Positions 34,011-48,900 of a DNA stretch of 64,000 nt are shown one piece after another; the first letter of the stretch is position 1, and each line of letters starts with the position of its first letter. Below the pieces are notes generated by a model, which was given only the letters and a program-made list of their open reading frames with translations, was not told the origin of the DNA and ran no database searches. The DNA is from Trochalopteron elliotii (lineage: Eukaryota; Chordata; Aves; Passeriformes; Leiothrichidae). The DNA lies in NCBI GenBank assembly GCA_024734555.1, contig JANPWX010000077.1, positions 996,999 through 1,060,998 on the forward strand, in the 5' to 3' direction. Made by a program: the position numbers and the translations under genes.

Positions 34011-37000
34011 TTCCTTCCTTTCTTTTATTCTCAATTTTTCTTTCTTATGCTTACTTGAACTTTCGAGGGTTTAAATTTTTTTTAGTATAATTTCACTGTC
34101 TTTGGACAATTATTAAGCTTTTATTTTATTTTGATAAATTTCTGAAAAAACACAGTGAAATGTGTTCCTCATCAATGCCATCATCTTCATCACATCTTCA
34201 CTACCATGAAACAGAGAAATTCTGAGGAATGAGAGCATTCTGTCACAAAAGGTTTAGTTCCTCCAATGTGATGACCAAAATATTTGCTCAAAATTGCAAA
34301 ATCACACATTCACTTAAAATGTAAGTTGGATCATCCTCCTGTGTAGTTTCTGCTTTTTACAGCACTCACCTGAGAGGGAGAAATATTTGTGTCGAAGAAA
34401 TGAAACTTCCTGGTATTAGAATGAGTTCTGTCATCCTGAAGATATATATAAGCTAAATAGTGACCCAAACAACTCCTCTACAAGTCTTTAAAACAAGGGC
34501 AAAAGGTGTCACCTATAGCAGTCTCTGCTGCAAATCCTAAGAAAAACTTTGTCAGGATTTCAGGTACTTAGTTTCCAGGGATTTAGCTGGAAAAAATTAT
34601 ACAGGAAGTGGGCTCATCTATGCTCTAAAGAAGCAGAGGCCTGCACCACAATTTTTCTCTTGTGTGTATTTGGGGAACTAAAGCAAAAACACAGGGAGAA
34701 TGAAAACTCCTTCTTGAGTCCAGCTTTACTAGTCAATAATGCACAAAGTATTCTGGATCTACAGAATCTGTTTGATTTAAATCTGTTTCAGGATGTCGAG
34801 GGTTTCTTTACTAATTACACATTTACTATACTTATTATCCATATTGCACTGGTTTAGAGGTTTTCTAATCATTTTAACAGAGGGGTGAATATTTTCCATT
34901 TATACAGCCATCATTTATTTTTAATAATCAGTACTTCTAATACTATTTCACAAGCTTTAATTGCATCACATTGTTAGGAGACACCAGGGGATAACCTGGG
35001 CTTCCTGGTATTTTCTTTTATTGTAACAGAGTATTTTTAAGCTACTGACATATTTACATATTTCCTGTTTTGTTTTTAAGTGAAATTACTGTGATAACTC
35101 CAGTTGACTCCTGCACAGAAAATATCATTCTATTTTCCCCAAAGATCCATCTCCCTAGAATAAATCAGCAACCCTTGTCTGAACTTCCTGCTCTACCCAA
35201 GTTTGAAGCACTACTAAGACCTAATTATTGTTTTTCTCTTTAAAATATTCATCATGGGACTTTTTGTTTGAAAAGAGCTACTGTGTAAAACTCTTTTTTA
35301 ATTATGGTCTGCTTTCAAAATTAATCATCAGGAAAATATTATTTTACCAGTAGAGGGAGATATAACACTAGCAAAATATTTTTTAAAAGATGATTTATTA
35401 CTTGCTAGAGGAAAAAAAAATTATTAGGATTTCTTTGTGTTAATTGACAACAGCTTGAAAATTATTTCCAGGGCTCCAAAAAGGTAAGCATCCAAATGGT
35501 AATGTTAATGCAATATTGAAAATCCTAGATATTTTTTTGCAGACTGAAATGCTCATTAAACCAAAAAATTTCATGAGATCCACTGGGATTGAGATTAGAT
35601 CCTTTTTTCACTAATTACCTGCCTACATTAAATTAGCAGGTAATGCATACACAAGTTATGTGAATGGGGTCCATATTTCAGAATATGAGTTTCAAAATAT
35701 GTGTTGAAAAACCTTTTTATTCCAATGAAATCATACCAACTTAATTTCCACTGCATTTAGAAAATTGCATGAAACTATTTGTAGCTTTTATAGTGTGATT
35801 AGAGGCTTTACCTCTCAATAATGTGAGATAGGCCTGTGCAAGAAAATAAGTCATCAAACTCACACTGTCAAAACTATGGATAAGCTATCTTGCCCCTAAA
35901 GGTTTAGGCAGTTACGCAGTTCCTTGACTCCTCATTTATGGTACTTTTGCAATCTGAAAATTTGAGTTTCTTAGTATTTCCCTCCTCGCATTTTCTTATT
36001 TAAGCTTGTTGGTTTGCTATATCTCTGCAATAATCTCTCTCTTCTGCAATAAATTGCATCACACAACCTCAGGAGCAATAAGGACACAAATGACATCCCT
36101 AAGTACTGCCATAAAAATACAAACCAGCAACATATCCTTTAAATAGAAAATACATTGCATTCACTAACATGTTCAAGTACAATGTTACTGTCTACAATAC
36201 TTCAAGGGCTACATCAAGATTCTCATGGGAGAATATTTTAAAGGCTTGGATTTTGAGCTTCATGGACTGACATGTATTACAAATGAAATCTGTTTGCAAA
36301 TATGATAGAACTTTATTCTTCTGCATTCCTTCTCTTTTCCTTCTTTCCCTAAAACAATGTAGATTATTTAAATTATATCAGGAAGGCAAAAACTAAGGAA
36401 TTTTTTTATGAGAAATTCTCTAAAAAATGAGTGCAACAACAATAGCAGTGATACAATTACTATCCTTCCTATACTATTTATGAAAAAACTTAACTTCCAA
36501 AACCAGAGAAAGTTAATTTACCACCTTTACTATTTTAAACATATAAGCATGGCACACAGAACCTCTTTGTTCCTCATGTCTTCCTGTTCTGGTCTAGTTT
36601 TTTTTCAGCTATTAGGCATTTCATAGAATCTATCATAGAATAGAATTTAAATTGATCCAGCTTCAGAATCTACATATAGGGAGGGGGTTTTATTGGGAAT
36701 TCCACAATTATCTCTGCAGAATCATTATGAGAGCAAAACTATCTATCTGGTGGCATACAGATTAATAAGAAATGTTCACCTCTATGACCATTCAAATTTA
36801 AAGGCACCATGCTTTACCCAAAGCAAACTTTGTTCTATCAGGAAGTAGCTCATACAAGTTGTTGTTTTATAGTCCATACAGCCCAGAATAGAGAAGCTTT
36901 CTTTGGGTAGCTCTTTTCAACTTCTAAAACAACTGGAATTTCAAAAACAGCAGAACTGACAGATCTTTCAACAACCTGTCATGTTACTTTGTCTAGTATT

Positions 37001-39744
37001 CTCTGTTAGTACTGCAGGGAGAAGCAGAAGATAAAATTATAAAGTGACGTACAGTATCTTATGGGCTTCTGTTTTTAAAAATAAGTATTACGTAACAGCA
37101 ATAAAAAAAATAGTTCTGACTGATATTTTTATGTGGGCTATTCTTATCTTGATAGCAATATAACAGCTTTAATAGCCATTTTTAGTACATTTCAGTAAAT
37201 ACTATTTGGAACTTGCAAGAAAAACTAAAATGCTGCCTGAAGTATGCCTGTTACCAAAAACGTTCACCATAAGATAAATTATATATGCAGAGATGTACAT
37301 TAGAAAAGCCTATTAGCCAACTAAAAGGACACTTGCTATGATTATGCCATATAAGATAAATTAGCATATATTTGATTTGCTTGTACTGCTTCTCTATCAC
37401 TGACAAACATATTACACAAAAATACTGTTCACTTAGCAGCTGATTTGATTAAAGCTGCAAATACGGCATCTAAGTGTTCCTGAAGAGTAACCTTTGTTGC
37501 TTAGTAACACCACATAAAATCCAAGCAGTGACATAGAAAGCTAGAATCCTGCTGACTATTAATCACTGAATTTTCTATGCTTATGAACATTTTGCTTAGT
37601 TTGATTTTGTGTATTTTACTATTTTTAGTATTTTCTCATTATATTCACCATCAGCATTATCACAGTCATTTTTGCATTAATATGCATATATTATTAGTAG
37701 GTCTTATATAATAGAGTGCAGCACATTTTTTAAAGTAATGAAAAGCAAAATTCTAGTATATAAAAAAAGGAAAATAAAGAGCTTTATCTTCCTATACAGA
37801 ACATGGAAAAGAGTACGTCTTTTATCAAACACAAACATCCTTATTAGGGAGTGATAGGTAAAAAAATGTTGTGCTTCTAGTACCATGATTTTATCTGATC
37901 AGCACACAGTAGTGAAAATTTAGCATCTTGAAATTTCAGTGTTTTATTCCTTATAAGAAGCTGTCCAATGAATAAAGGCAAAAATCTTCTACAGGATTTT
38001 GAAATTAGGATTCGAAAGAAATTGAATTGTGTGATGAGTTTAAAAATAGATCCCTCACTTGATATCTTCTCATATTTCTTGCTAAGTTATTGGGTTTTCA
38101 GCATTTACATTAGAGACCTGAGGGGCTCTAGTTTTGCATCTGAGTAAGCAACCTGGGACTACATCAAAAGACTCACTTTCTTCAGATAATAGAAGTTAAA
38201 ATGTAACAGAATGCTAACTTCAGGTGGAGAAAGCATCACCATTCAGATACCCTGTGTGGAGGAGGTGTTCGAGAACCATAAACCCTTCACTTTTGGGACA
38301 AATAGTTACAGCACTGTGAGAGAACACAGACTTAATTTAAGATGGTGCAATCATACAGTGATACACAACATGAGTTGTGATTTCAGTTATAAATATCTGG
38401 AGTTTCTAAATTGGTCATAAAAGTTTGCTGAAACCTAAAGAGTGATGCACAAGGTATAAGTTTACCGAATAATCTATTGAAGTTTTGTTTGAAAAACTGG
38501 CACACAGAAGGACAAGCACTATACTTCATGAGTAAAATGTTGACTAAATATACTTTGACTATTACTCAAAACTGTGTATATAAAAATGTCTTAATGTTTT
38601 TGTCATATTTGACAAGGAAAACAGACAAGATTGCACCTGGACTGGTGATATACAACAATGATATGAAAATTGAAAACAATGCATCTAAAATAAAAACCTG
38701 TCTATGACAGAACAGCAGGATAATCTCCCTTAGAGAACTCTGGAGAACCAATTCACCACACTGTATGAATAAATCTGAAAAGTGATTTGATAAATATCGA
38801 TATGTATAAAGAGAACAAAAGTTGAAATATTTACATATATCTCTGAATATGCTTGTCCTTAAATCATATAAATTTTTAGAACATATATTTATGGAAGAAT
38901 AATTAAAGATTTAAGGAAGAATAAATAAAGCCTTGAGGAATCAAATACACATGATGTGAGCTTATATAGAGCATACAGTATCATGTGATAGTTGTTTTGT
39001 TGATCATAGTTGTTTTGTCTTATTAAAGAGAAAATATTAAATGGTGAAGAAGTCATACTTGGAGTTTATTGAGGATTAGGAACAGTGACAGTATCTCAGT
39101 CCTGGATTCTGACCTTGGCTCAAAGGTTAAAGTGAGGTAATGAAATTAGATGATATCATGAAGTTGGCAGTCATTTTGAATAGAGGGAGGGAAGCAGTGA
39201 AATATTATACATAAATAAATGAATAGCCTTAGAGAGTGAAGTAATAGGGCATGGGGGAATTTATGAGAACAAAGTGAAAATCCATTCATTTAGACACTCA
39301 GGATGAGAATCTGTAAAGCAGCCTTGGGCTTGCGAACAAGCTGGAATTTTCTCAGCTGGAAACAAGAAATTAATTTTAAAAAGCCCAGGTATCTATCTGT
39401 TTATAAGGATGATAATAAATCAATAAAGGAGTAAAACTGTAAAAACAGTAACTGTGGTCTCCCAAATCAGTAACCAAAATACTTCCAGCTAAGCAGAAAT
39501 ATTAGTACCTTTGTGCATGACATCAGTGAGACCTCAATTAGAGTCAATGTATAGATGTAATTACCCAAAGTGAGAAAGAAACATCGGCTACTATGTAGAA
39601 TTAAACAATTAAATAAACAAATAAATAAAAATAAAGAAGAAACTAGCTTATCACAATGTACTCAGCAAATGAAGATTCACTCAGACTTCTTTTCTGACTG
39701 TCATGATTTTTCAAATATTATGGATAATGGTTTAGCAAGGTAGC
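34011..39744. other. Long AT-rich unique stretch, no gene seen
   Basis: About 5.7 kb without a clear repeat or exon. A small CR1-tail-like ATAGAATC pattern occurs near 36622-36650 but is too short to call. A 9-bp inverted repeat (ATTACCTGC at 35614-35622, GCAGGTAAT at 35636-35644) lies in a stretch rich in TAAT motifs that could be a conserved non-coding element. Confidence 0.5.
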
Positions 39745-41292
39745 AGAAATTACACTGGCCTCATTACATAGGATGAGGGTGGTGACCTCAGTGACAGGGA
39801 CAGGGACAAGGTGGAGATGTTTAATGCATTCTTTGCATCCATCTCCACCCCACATGACAGACTAAGGGGGTCTCAGCACCCTGAGCTGGAGGACCATGAG
39901 TGACGAGAGTTATAAACTCACAGTTGACCTTGAACTCGTGTGTATCTGCTGTTCCACCTGGATCCCTACAAATCTATGAATCCTGAAAGGATCCACATAT
40001 GGGAATACATAGAGAGCTCGCTAATGTCGGCATAAGGTGTTCCTCAGTGATTTTTAGATGGTCTTGGAAAACTGGAGAGGTCCCAGATGACTGGAAGGTG
40101 GGTAATTTCTGCCCCAGTTTTCAAAAGAGAACTCTGGAAGGATAGCACTGGAAAATATAGGTCTGCCAGTCTCACTTCAGTGATGGTAAAATTATGGAGA
40201 AAATTATGCTGGGAAGTATTGGAAAACACATGAAGGACACTGTAATCATAGGTCACAGCCAGCATGGCTTCATTCATGCTTCTTAAACCTGACTTCCTTT
40301 TATGACAGAGGAACCCACCTAATTGATCAAGAAAAGTCAATTGTAATCTTTTTGAGTTTCAGTAAAGCTTTAAATACCATCTCTCACAGGATCCTTCTGG
40401 ACAAAATGTCTGGATAAACCACTGAATGAACTTATCATATGCTGGGTGAGCAACTGAGTCATGGGTTGGACACAAAGGGTTACGTCGAAGGACGCGGCAT
40501 CTGATTATCACTAGTGGGGTTCCTCAGAGCTCCATCCTCAGCCCTGTGTTCTTCCACATCTTCACAAATGACTTGGACACTGGACAAAGCAAGTTCGCAG
40601 ATGATACAAAACTGGGAGTAGCTGTCGACTCCCTTGAGAGCAATGATGCCTTGCAAAGACCTTAACACATTAGAGAGGTGGGGAATCACCAACCATACAA
40701 ATTTTAACAAGGGTAAGCGCTGGATTCTGCACCTGGGATGGAACAGCCTTGGATGTATGGACAGACTGGGGAATGACATGTTAGAGAATAGCACATAGGA
40801 AAGGGTCCTGGGGGTCCTTGTCAATGGAAAGTTGAATATGAGTCAGCCCTGGCAGCCAAGAGGGCCAACTTTGTCCTCACTTTGAGCCCTGTGTGGAGTT
40901 TTGAGTTCCATAGTATAAAAAAGATATAATGCTATTAGACAGTATCCAAATGAGGGCAACGATCATGAAGAAACTTGAGGGGAAGCCATATGAAGAGCAG
41001 TTGAAATCAGTTGGATTCTTCAGCCTGAAGAAGAGTGGAGAAGACTGAGGGAAGACCTCATTGCAGTCTAGAGCTTCCTCATGAGGGGAAGAGGAGGGGC
41101 AGACACTGATCTCTTCACTCTTGTGGCAAGTGACAGGACCTGAGGAAATGGCCTGAAGTTGTGTCAGGGGAGGTTTCATGGTGTGTTTGGACAATGCTGT
41201 CAGGCACATGGTGTGATTCTGGGCTCGCCAGGGCCAGCAGTTGGACTTTGGTGATTCTAGTGGCTCCCTTCCAACTCAGAATATTCTGTGAT
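39745..41292 (+). pseudogene. CR1 LINE, plus strand, reverse transcriptase region to 3' end
   Basis: A 5'-truncated copy of ORF2. Recognisable pieces in order: FNAFFAS near 39820; VPDDWKV near 40082-40102; SFSKALNT near 40358-40381; SGVPQ near 40510-40530; the intact catalytic box FADDTKLG at 40594-40617. Then come the WxTNHTNF-type region and the CR1 3' segment ending in ATTCTGTGATTCT at about 41282-41294. Stops and frameshifts separate these pieces, so it cannot make the enzyme. Four minus-strand frames over it are shadows. Confidence 0.92.
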
Positions 41293-42585
41293 TCTCTCAA
41301 GTAAAACTCACAAGAGGAAAACTCCAGCATCTTATCCCAGACTACCCACACTGCTTAGCTGCTTGACTCTAATTTAGAATTCTCCAACTAAGTTTTTCCA
41401 ACAAAGCCTTGTCATTGCTCTGGAGGTAATTCACTCCTGTAACTACTCTTACATGTCAGTATGGTCAACACAGAATCAAGTACTATTTGACATTTCCTAC
41501 TTTTTGTCAGAAACTCTATTAGAAGTCTTTATACTGCAACACTAGCAGTATTTATACTCAATTCTATACATCAGGTTTTTATAGTGTAGCCTTTTCTAGT
41601 AAGACTCAAACCCTCTGAATAAATTTTAAATAAAAAATAATCCCAAAACAGCCTATGTAGCAAAACTACACAGTTATCCAGTCACAGCAACAGATCACCA
41701 GACCTAGTGCTCTATAGTACACTTGCTCTAAAGTTTGTGGACATACCTGTTTGTGTTCTTCCTGGCCACAAGTAAAAAGTTGATGCCTTAGAATGGAGGT
41801 ATTTAATAATACAGAGTTAATACATTTGCTTTCTGGAAATGCACCAGGTAATAACCATTATGAAAATGAAAATAAACATTTAATTCTAGAACACAGTGAG
41901 CACAAACTATGCACCATCTCAAAGACACTGTAACTTAAAAGTAATTATTTAATAATGACGCAAGTGAAATTCTGGAGCAGCAACCCAAAGGAAGAAATAG
42001 GCTTAAGAGAATACTAAGAGTTTTGGACAAAACATAATGATTCTATGAAAGCTATTTCAGTAACTTATGTTTTGCAATAGAAAGAGACAGGACTAAACAG
42101 TAAAGGGAATTATTGTCAGGCTGATGTTTGGAAAGCAAAGCATATTCATAATTGAACAAAAAGCTAATAGTTTATGTCACAAAGATTCATATGGTTCTGA
42201 TTTTAAAGTAGCACTAATGGAGAAAGGTCTTTTTTTCTGGACTTCCCCAAAGTTTTTTAAGTCTACTTAATTTCATCTGTCTACATGTTGAACATCTCTT
42301 CCACATAGTTACCAGAACTTCCTTAATTTCCGGTAGTGACCATTCAAAATTTACTTCAGGTGCCTCCTCTCAGACCCACTCTCTGAAAGAACTTGTCTTG
42401 CTGATTAAAATGTGCACATGCATACTATTGTTGCCTAAATACTTTTTTACATAAAACTACATAAAGTCAGGCACCACTAAAGAGTAAATGTTTCTGAAAG
42501 ATACATTTGAAAATCTGCCAGTAGAAACTTCTCAAATACTCATCATGAACAAAAATCAGACTGGAAAGCAGAAGGCTTTGGTGGG
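41293..42585. other. AT-rich unique DNA, no gene seen
   Basis: Nothing recognised. Confidence 0.5.
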
Positions 42586-42924
42586 GTCTTATAGCAGTCT
42601 TCCAGTACCTAAAGGGAACTTAACAAGAGAGTTGGAGAGGGACTTTTTACAAGAGCAGTTAGTGATAGGACAAGAAGGAACACCTGCAACTTAAAGGAGG
42701 GTATGCTTAAATTAGATATTAAGAAGAAAAAATTCCCTGTGAAGGTAATGAGGCACTGCTGCCCAGAGAGATTGTGGACTTCCATTTCTGGAAATATCCA
42801 AGACCAGGCTGGATGGGCCTCTTAATAACTTCGTGTGCTGGAAGGTTCCCTGCCCATGGCAAGGGGATCGGATCTAGATGATATTTAAGGTCCCTTTAAA
42901 TCTGAATCATTCTATGATTTTATA
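42586..42924 (+). mobile_element. CR1 LINE 3' end, plus strand
   Basis: It contains GATAGGACAAGAAGGAA (CR1 GACAGGACAAGAGG site), an AGAAAAAATTCCC block, a GCCCAGAGAGATTGTGGA block, CAAGACCAGGCTGGATGGG and the tail GAATCATTCTATGATTTTAT. It is 5'-truncated. A plus frame (42488-42694) runs into it and is not a gene. Confidence 0.93.
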
Positions 42925-45900
42925 AAAAAATGTAGTCATTAGTGACAGATTCTCTTTACTTCATTTCTTATCTCCATTTTTCTTTTATAATTAGATATAT
43001 ATATATGGGGGTGTGTGTGCACTCAATTTTAAATTATTATAGTCACAGGACAAAGGTGACCCGTGACATCACTTTTTCTATCTTAAAATTATAACTGTTC
43101 TCTGTATTTTTAGTCCCCAAAATTTCAGGACTACAATAAACTGAAATTTCTGTCTCCTGCATCTATTTTGGAGGACAAAATGAGACTAATAAAGAAGCCT
43201 TTAGAATTCTTCCTGTTTTTAAAAACAAACTTTTGGATGAAGAATTGCATTTACTGTCTGGAAGTGCAAGATTATCACAATGACTGTTCATTACATGAGA
43301 TTATCCAAAATGCAAACTCTTTAAAACACAGAGGATGTAAATTTTCTCCCTGGCTGCAATGATGTTTTCTTCCAGGAGCAGCGAAAAATCTTCTAGACTC
43401 TTGAATTTGTGTACCCATATAAAATGTGATTTATTCTTCCATTTTTTTATTTCATTATCTCACATCTCTGTAATTTCATACAAACATTAAAAAAAATATT
43501 ATGAACTTTCAGATGAAAGATCCATAATGACCAGAATTCTGTCTAGGTGGGTGAGCAGCACAAAATGCTGGAAAGATCACCAGGACAGAGAAGATGAGGA
43601 GCAGTACTGAACACCATTCTCTCTCAGGGTGTTGTAAATTGTGCTTCAGACGCTCAGTGATTCAGAGGTGGTGACTTCATATCAGTAGGATATTTTTTCC
43701 TCCATGAATTTATGCAAGAGGTGAACGCACATAAGTGTGAGGCCATCTATATTGTATTAGACTTGCAATCCAACTTTGCGTTATCTTATTCTGAAAGGAA
43801 CCACACAAAGAACTGATAACATGACATACAAACAAAATTATTTTCTTAATTACTTTCCTAGGTCTGAGTTATTTTCACCTTTGTTGCCTTCAATGGATTT
43901 ACCTATGAGTCCAGTTATCCCATCTGGATTCCATTTCTTGTCATTAAGCCTTGAGTAGATATAAACTTTAAGCATGTTACAGTGAGTCTTTGACATTGAG
44001 TCCTGTTTTCTGGAAAGATTCAGCCTTCAGTTCTCCACTTGGACACTATCGGTTTAATTTGCTGTTCCTTATTTAATATATTAGAATGAACTGTTGACTT
44101 ATGTGTATTGTCTTTTCATCAGACTTAGAATTGTAGATTTCTTTCTCATTTTCTTCACTTATCTCTTTCCAATCAGAGAAGTTTTGGCACTCATACCTCA
44201 AGTGAGAATTGTTTTGTGACTTTGATTATCTTTCTTACTAGCCATATTCAAGATGTGTTTGAAACAGGAATTTATATATTTGCTTTTATTTTTTGACCAC
44301 TACAGAACAGGCACCAGTTTTTCTTTACTTCAAGGTCTTACCTTGGGGATAATAGCCAGTGCAGGGTGCACATTATATGTTTGCTTTTTTCCCAACCACT
44401 TCATACTTGCTTACATTAAAATTAATTTTCCATGCTGCTGCAAGTTTCTTGATGTCATAAACTCTATTTTTGATCTTTCTGCAGTTCTGCATAGTCTGGC
44501 TGTATGTCCACATTATCTAAAATGACACCATACTATCAGCAAGTTTTTTCACTTGCTGCTCATATCCAGTTAATTTATGTACACAAATTACAGCAGAGAT
44601 ACTTGCTTTTCCTGAAGAAAATTTAATTATTGCCCTGTGAAAACTGAAAACTAAAATGAGAGGTGTATTAGAATTGTGGTCAGATGAATAAATATGACAT
44701 TTATAAAGCTATTTAACTACACTGCAAAGAGTCTTGTTATTTCTACCAGTATAAGAGTGTTGGATGGATGTTAACCTGAGAGGAGAATTTTTTTGTCTAT
44801 TTAGAAATTTAGTTTTCCGTAGTGGTATGAAACAAGAATGCCAACAAAAAGCAGTTTAAAACAGTTGGGGGTGAAAGAGCTCAAAATTTATAGATTCAAC
44901 AATTTTCATCCCTGTTTCCTAAGTCAAATTGAAAGATTTTATTATGGTTTTTGTTGATTACTTCTTTCATACTGCCCATTACACACTGGGGTGTCCTTGA
45001 GTAAATTGTGTTAAATGCAGCCACAATGCAGAAGTGATTTGTGGGACCCACATCAATGCCAGAAGTGAAAATTCATATCCAGCAAAACATGAGAGAAACC
45101 CCCCAAAACACATTCTAAAATTATAGTGCTGTTAACAGTCCTGTTCTTATTATAATTTTTATGCATTTATTTTTTGTTGACTAAATTGATTCCATTCAGT
45201 TTCGCCTCTGCATAATTATATGCTAACCAAATTCATAATTTTTCTTTCAGAAAACTACATTGCCATGGCTGTGCAATGTGCACAGTACATCTATACTTCG
45301 AGTAACAAGGTCTGTAAGAGGTTTTTTGCAATCCATTATTGGTACATTGTAATACCACTTAATAGCATAACACATGTTTTAGGCCTCTTCCAGCTGGCAT
45401 GGTCAGCTTCTACTAACTCCCAAGTTCCCAGATAATGTGAATTTGATGATCGCTCTCTGCCACAGAGACACAGGAGTGCATAGCAATGGAGCTAATCACT
45501 AGTTCTGTATCTATAACGTTCCTATAAAAATTTGTCACAATTACATGGATAGAGAGGGCCTGACTCTCATTTAAAATGCCAAGTCTCTTCTTCTCTGCAA
45601 TTTCAATCCTATTTAACACAAAGCAGAAGGTTCTGATGAGCACTAGCAGAAAGGCAAATCAGGTCAAGATGATGTAAGAATAGGGGAAAACAGTAATGGA
45701 CCTCACTTTTTTTTTTTTTTTTGGCTGACATAGCAGTGATTTACATGCATACATGGGCATCTATCTGGTCCTTTCTTCCAGACAGTTTTTCACAAATTCA
45801 TGTCATCCAAGTATGAGAAGACACTGTAAGATGGATGGATTAAAAGAACCCATATTGACTACAAAAAGAAGCTTTTTCAAATTGACATATGCTTGACACA

Positions 45901-48900
45901 ATAAAGAAAAGTATGGGGGAAAAGTATTACATTAAGTACATTGAAACCTTGATTCATAGAAGAATCTTTTATATTCAAGACACACGTGATATAAATATTA
46001 GCTTTATTTTGCATTAGTTATTCTTTTGCTCATTCAGCATTCTGGATAAAAAGAAGTTCTTATAAATTGACCACACAATTAGAAAGTTGCTACATTTAAT
46101 CATAACATGGCTCTGCTAAAGACAGTATGCTATGCTGGGGCTTCCTATTTATTTTTGAGAAAGAAAATCTAAAATGAGGCCAATTAAGTGCAAAGACTCA
46201 AATAAGACACCTGGGGTAAGGATTCTGTCAGGATATTTTTAAGTAGATTAAGCTGTTTCTAAGATCTTCCCAGTTTCAGCTATGTACATTTTGATTCATC
46301 AACCTGATTCAACCAGATACATAATTCAAGGAGATCTATATTACTTCCAAAATAAAGTTCTTCTAACCCTTTTAGATATCTACACTAGGAAGAGATAAAA
46401 CATGTTCTAGAAGTGCCCCTTTTTATTCGAGGAGTAAAACCTCTAGCTGACAAAGTCAGATGTAGATGTCTGCATCACAAAAATTTAAAGGTAGAGAAGG
46501 TAAATCCCACTATATTTGACTTATTTCAGTGGAAAAGAATATGAATTGCTACATAATTCTTACTAAGCATCTGGTGTTGTGGAAGGAAATTACATTATCA
46601 ATTGTATTAGAAATAGTGGAGCTAAAGATAACTTTTGGCTGCATATGATTCTATGAAATATTGCATCTATTTCCCCTGTGCTACAGCATCATTTTTAAAG
46701 TGAAATGAATGTTAAGATTCTGCCTGGAGAAGCCTGAAGAAGAAGTGGGTTGCATGAGATATTCCTCCATTAAATTAAAAGTGCCCTGAGCCTGTTCTCT
46801 GACTGGGTCACATAATAACTGATTTCCATACTGGTAAACATACTGAGACACAGAGCTTCAGTAGATGCATCAATATTAGATTTTGATAAAGGTCTCTGAC
46901 CCACAGTAACTATGGACCTGAGCCTAGGAATTGCATGGAAAAGTGCCAGCACGAATGGAAAAGCATCAGGCCAAGGTCTGTCTTACTTGTTCAAGTCCCA
47001 GAGTCATGGAATATCCCCAAAAACTATTTGTGTCACTAGTATATATATTCTTTTAGATCCCATAAATACCTCTGAGCCATACTTATAAAATGGGAATAAT
47101 GACTGCATCATACTTCTTTATGGCATACCACATTTCTAGCTTCTGTTTTGGGTATAAACGTAGTGGGAATGGAGAGTGCTTCACGATTTACTTGGTATTC
47201 ACTTGCTTATTCACTCATAAGAAATAACAACCACTTATTTTTATATTCACAAACCCATTCAATTCAATCTATCAGAAAGATGGGAGAAGGAGATTGGAAA
47301 ATTTTTATATGTCTTCTGATAAGGATTGCCATTATTCACCATATAGAAGATGAGAAAACAACACAATTTAAAACTGAGGTCAAAATTAAAATAATAATTC
47401 AGGAAGCAGAATATCCTGGTGAAACATCAAGGGTATGGCTATTTTCAGAACTTTGTGGCATATACCACAAATGTTCATATACTATAAAACCTAAATCTCA
47501 AAAATTTTTGACAGGAGAAATTGTTGTTGGAGATAAGAAAAAGGGAATTATTTAAAAATAGAGAAAAATTGCAACTTCAATGTATCTTCAGATAAGAAGT
47601 TGCATCAAATTAAAGCCTCCTAGAAAAAATTAGCTCATACATATGCTTTCTAGAATATCATACGTCATATTATGGAATAGGTTTTTTTTCCTATCGATAG
47701 CTAAAATTCATAGAATGATGAATGATCATCTGTTCCTTAAAAATTGCATCAGTTACCAATTTTTTTTCAATTATAAAGTGGTAATTGTTTTACCAGAGTA
47801 TTTTTTTGTAAGTTTTCTTTTTCACCTCTTTCAGCATCAGACCTTAACAGGAAGTATAGAAAAGCACAGAATGTAGAGTTTAAAAGAATTTTTAGAATGA
47901 CTCTCATTTTTTTATAGAAAGGTAACTTGTAGCAGATAGGGTATTGTAGGAAAATTTGAGCTAATTTCCTTTTCTTTAAAGCATTTTCCAGCAATTCTTT
48001 TTAATATTCTTTGCTTATTGAGGGAAAGTTTTAATTAAAGTTTTAGATGTGTAACTTATTAACTGAAAAATCTATCTTCTGAGTAGTATACTACAGCAAA
48101 TTTTCATTTATTTCACAATCCTTCCTTTTTTTCTTAATGCTACTACACATTTATTTTCTTGGTGGCATGGGTTTTGTTTGGGGTTTTTATTTCTTTCTTT
48201 TGTAGTTGGGTTGTCATATTTTTGGTGGGTTTTTTTTTTTCCTGGCATTATTTGCAATACACATTTAAAAGTAATTGGATATAAATATAAAAAATGTTTT
48301 ATTCCTGAAGTTTAGTATTTATACTAAATCTACACTGCAAGTTAAGAAAAACTGGTAGAACAGTTAGGCTATTAATTTACAGTCCAAACTTTTAAAATAA
48401 AACCTAAATTTTCAATTTTAAGAGTATGATATTTTTCTGCTTATCTAAAAATTATTTATTCTTGGTTTCTAGGTTACTTACAAAGGTTCTAGGTTAGAAC
48501 TGAGTTTCTTTGAGTTAAAATGTGACATATTTATTTTGCCTCATACAGTAAACATAATGCTTAACATGATGAAAAATCTTCTCGAAAGTATTGAAAATCC
48601 AGTCTATCAGGTAGAGGTTTGGGGGATCTTTAGCAAAAGTCCTTTAGGAATAACCACTATAAACATTTAATCATAATGATTCTAGTCTTCTTTAGGAGCA
48701 TATTTTCCAGCTGATATAGTAGGACTCTCTTGCAGCTAATTTCAGGGGAATCTGAATTAGGCCTTATTAGTTCTTTTTAATCTGATATTCTTATTTCACC
48801 ATGTATTTACACATTCTTCATGACACCACTGACAGAGCAACACAACAATTTTTAAGATAAATTTTTTAGAAGAGAAAGAAATTTGTCTTGCACATTGTGA

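Noticed and set aside
36618..36660. CATAGAATC/ATAGAATAG motifs resembling a minus-strand CR1 tail
   Set aside because: Too short and not followed by the GGAAGGGACC-type block.
39060..39600. Possible upstream extension of the CR1 copy (GAGACCTCAATTAGAG motif)
   Set aside because: The motif belongs downstream of the catalytic box in CR1, so its position is wrong, and the surrounding sequence does not align.
47148..47555. 135-codon plus-strand frame
   Set aside because: No motif, no splice context, residue use typical of AT-rich chance frames.
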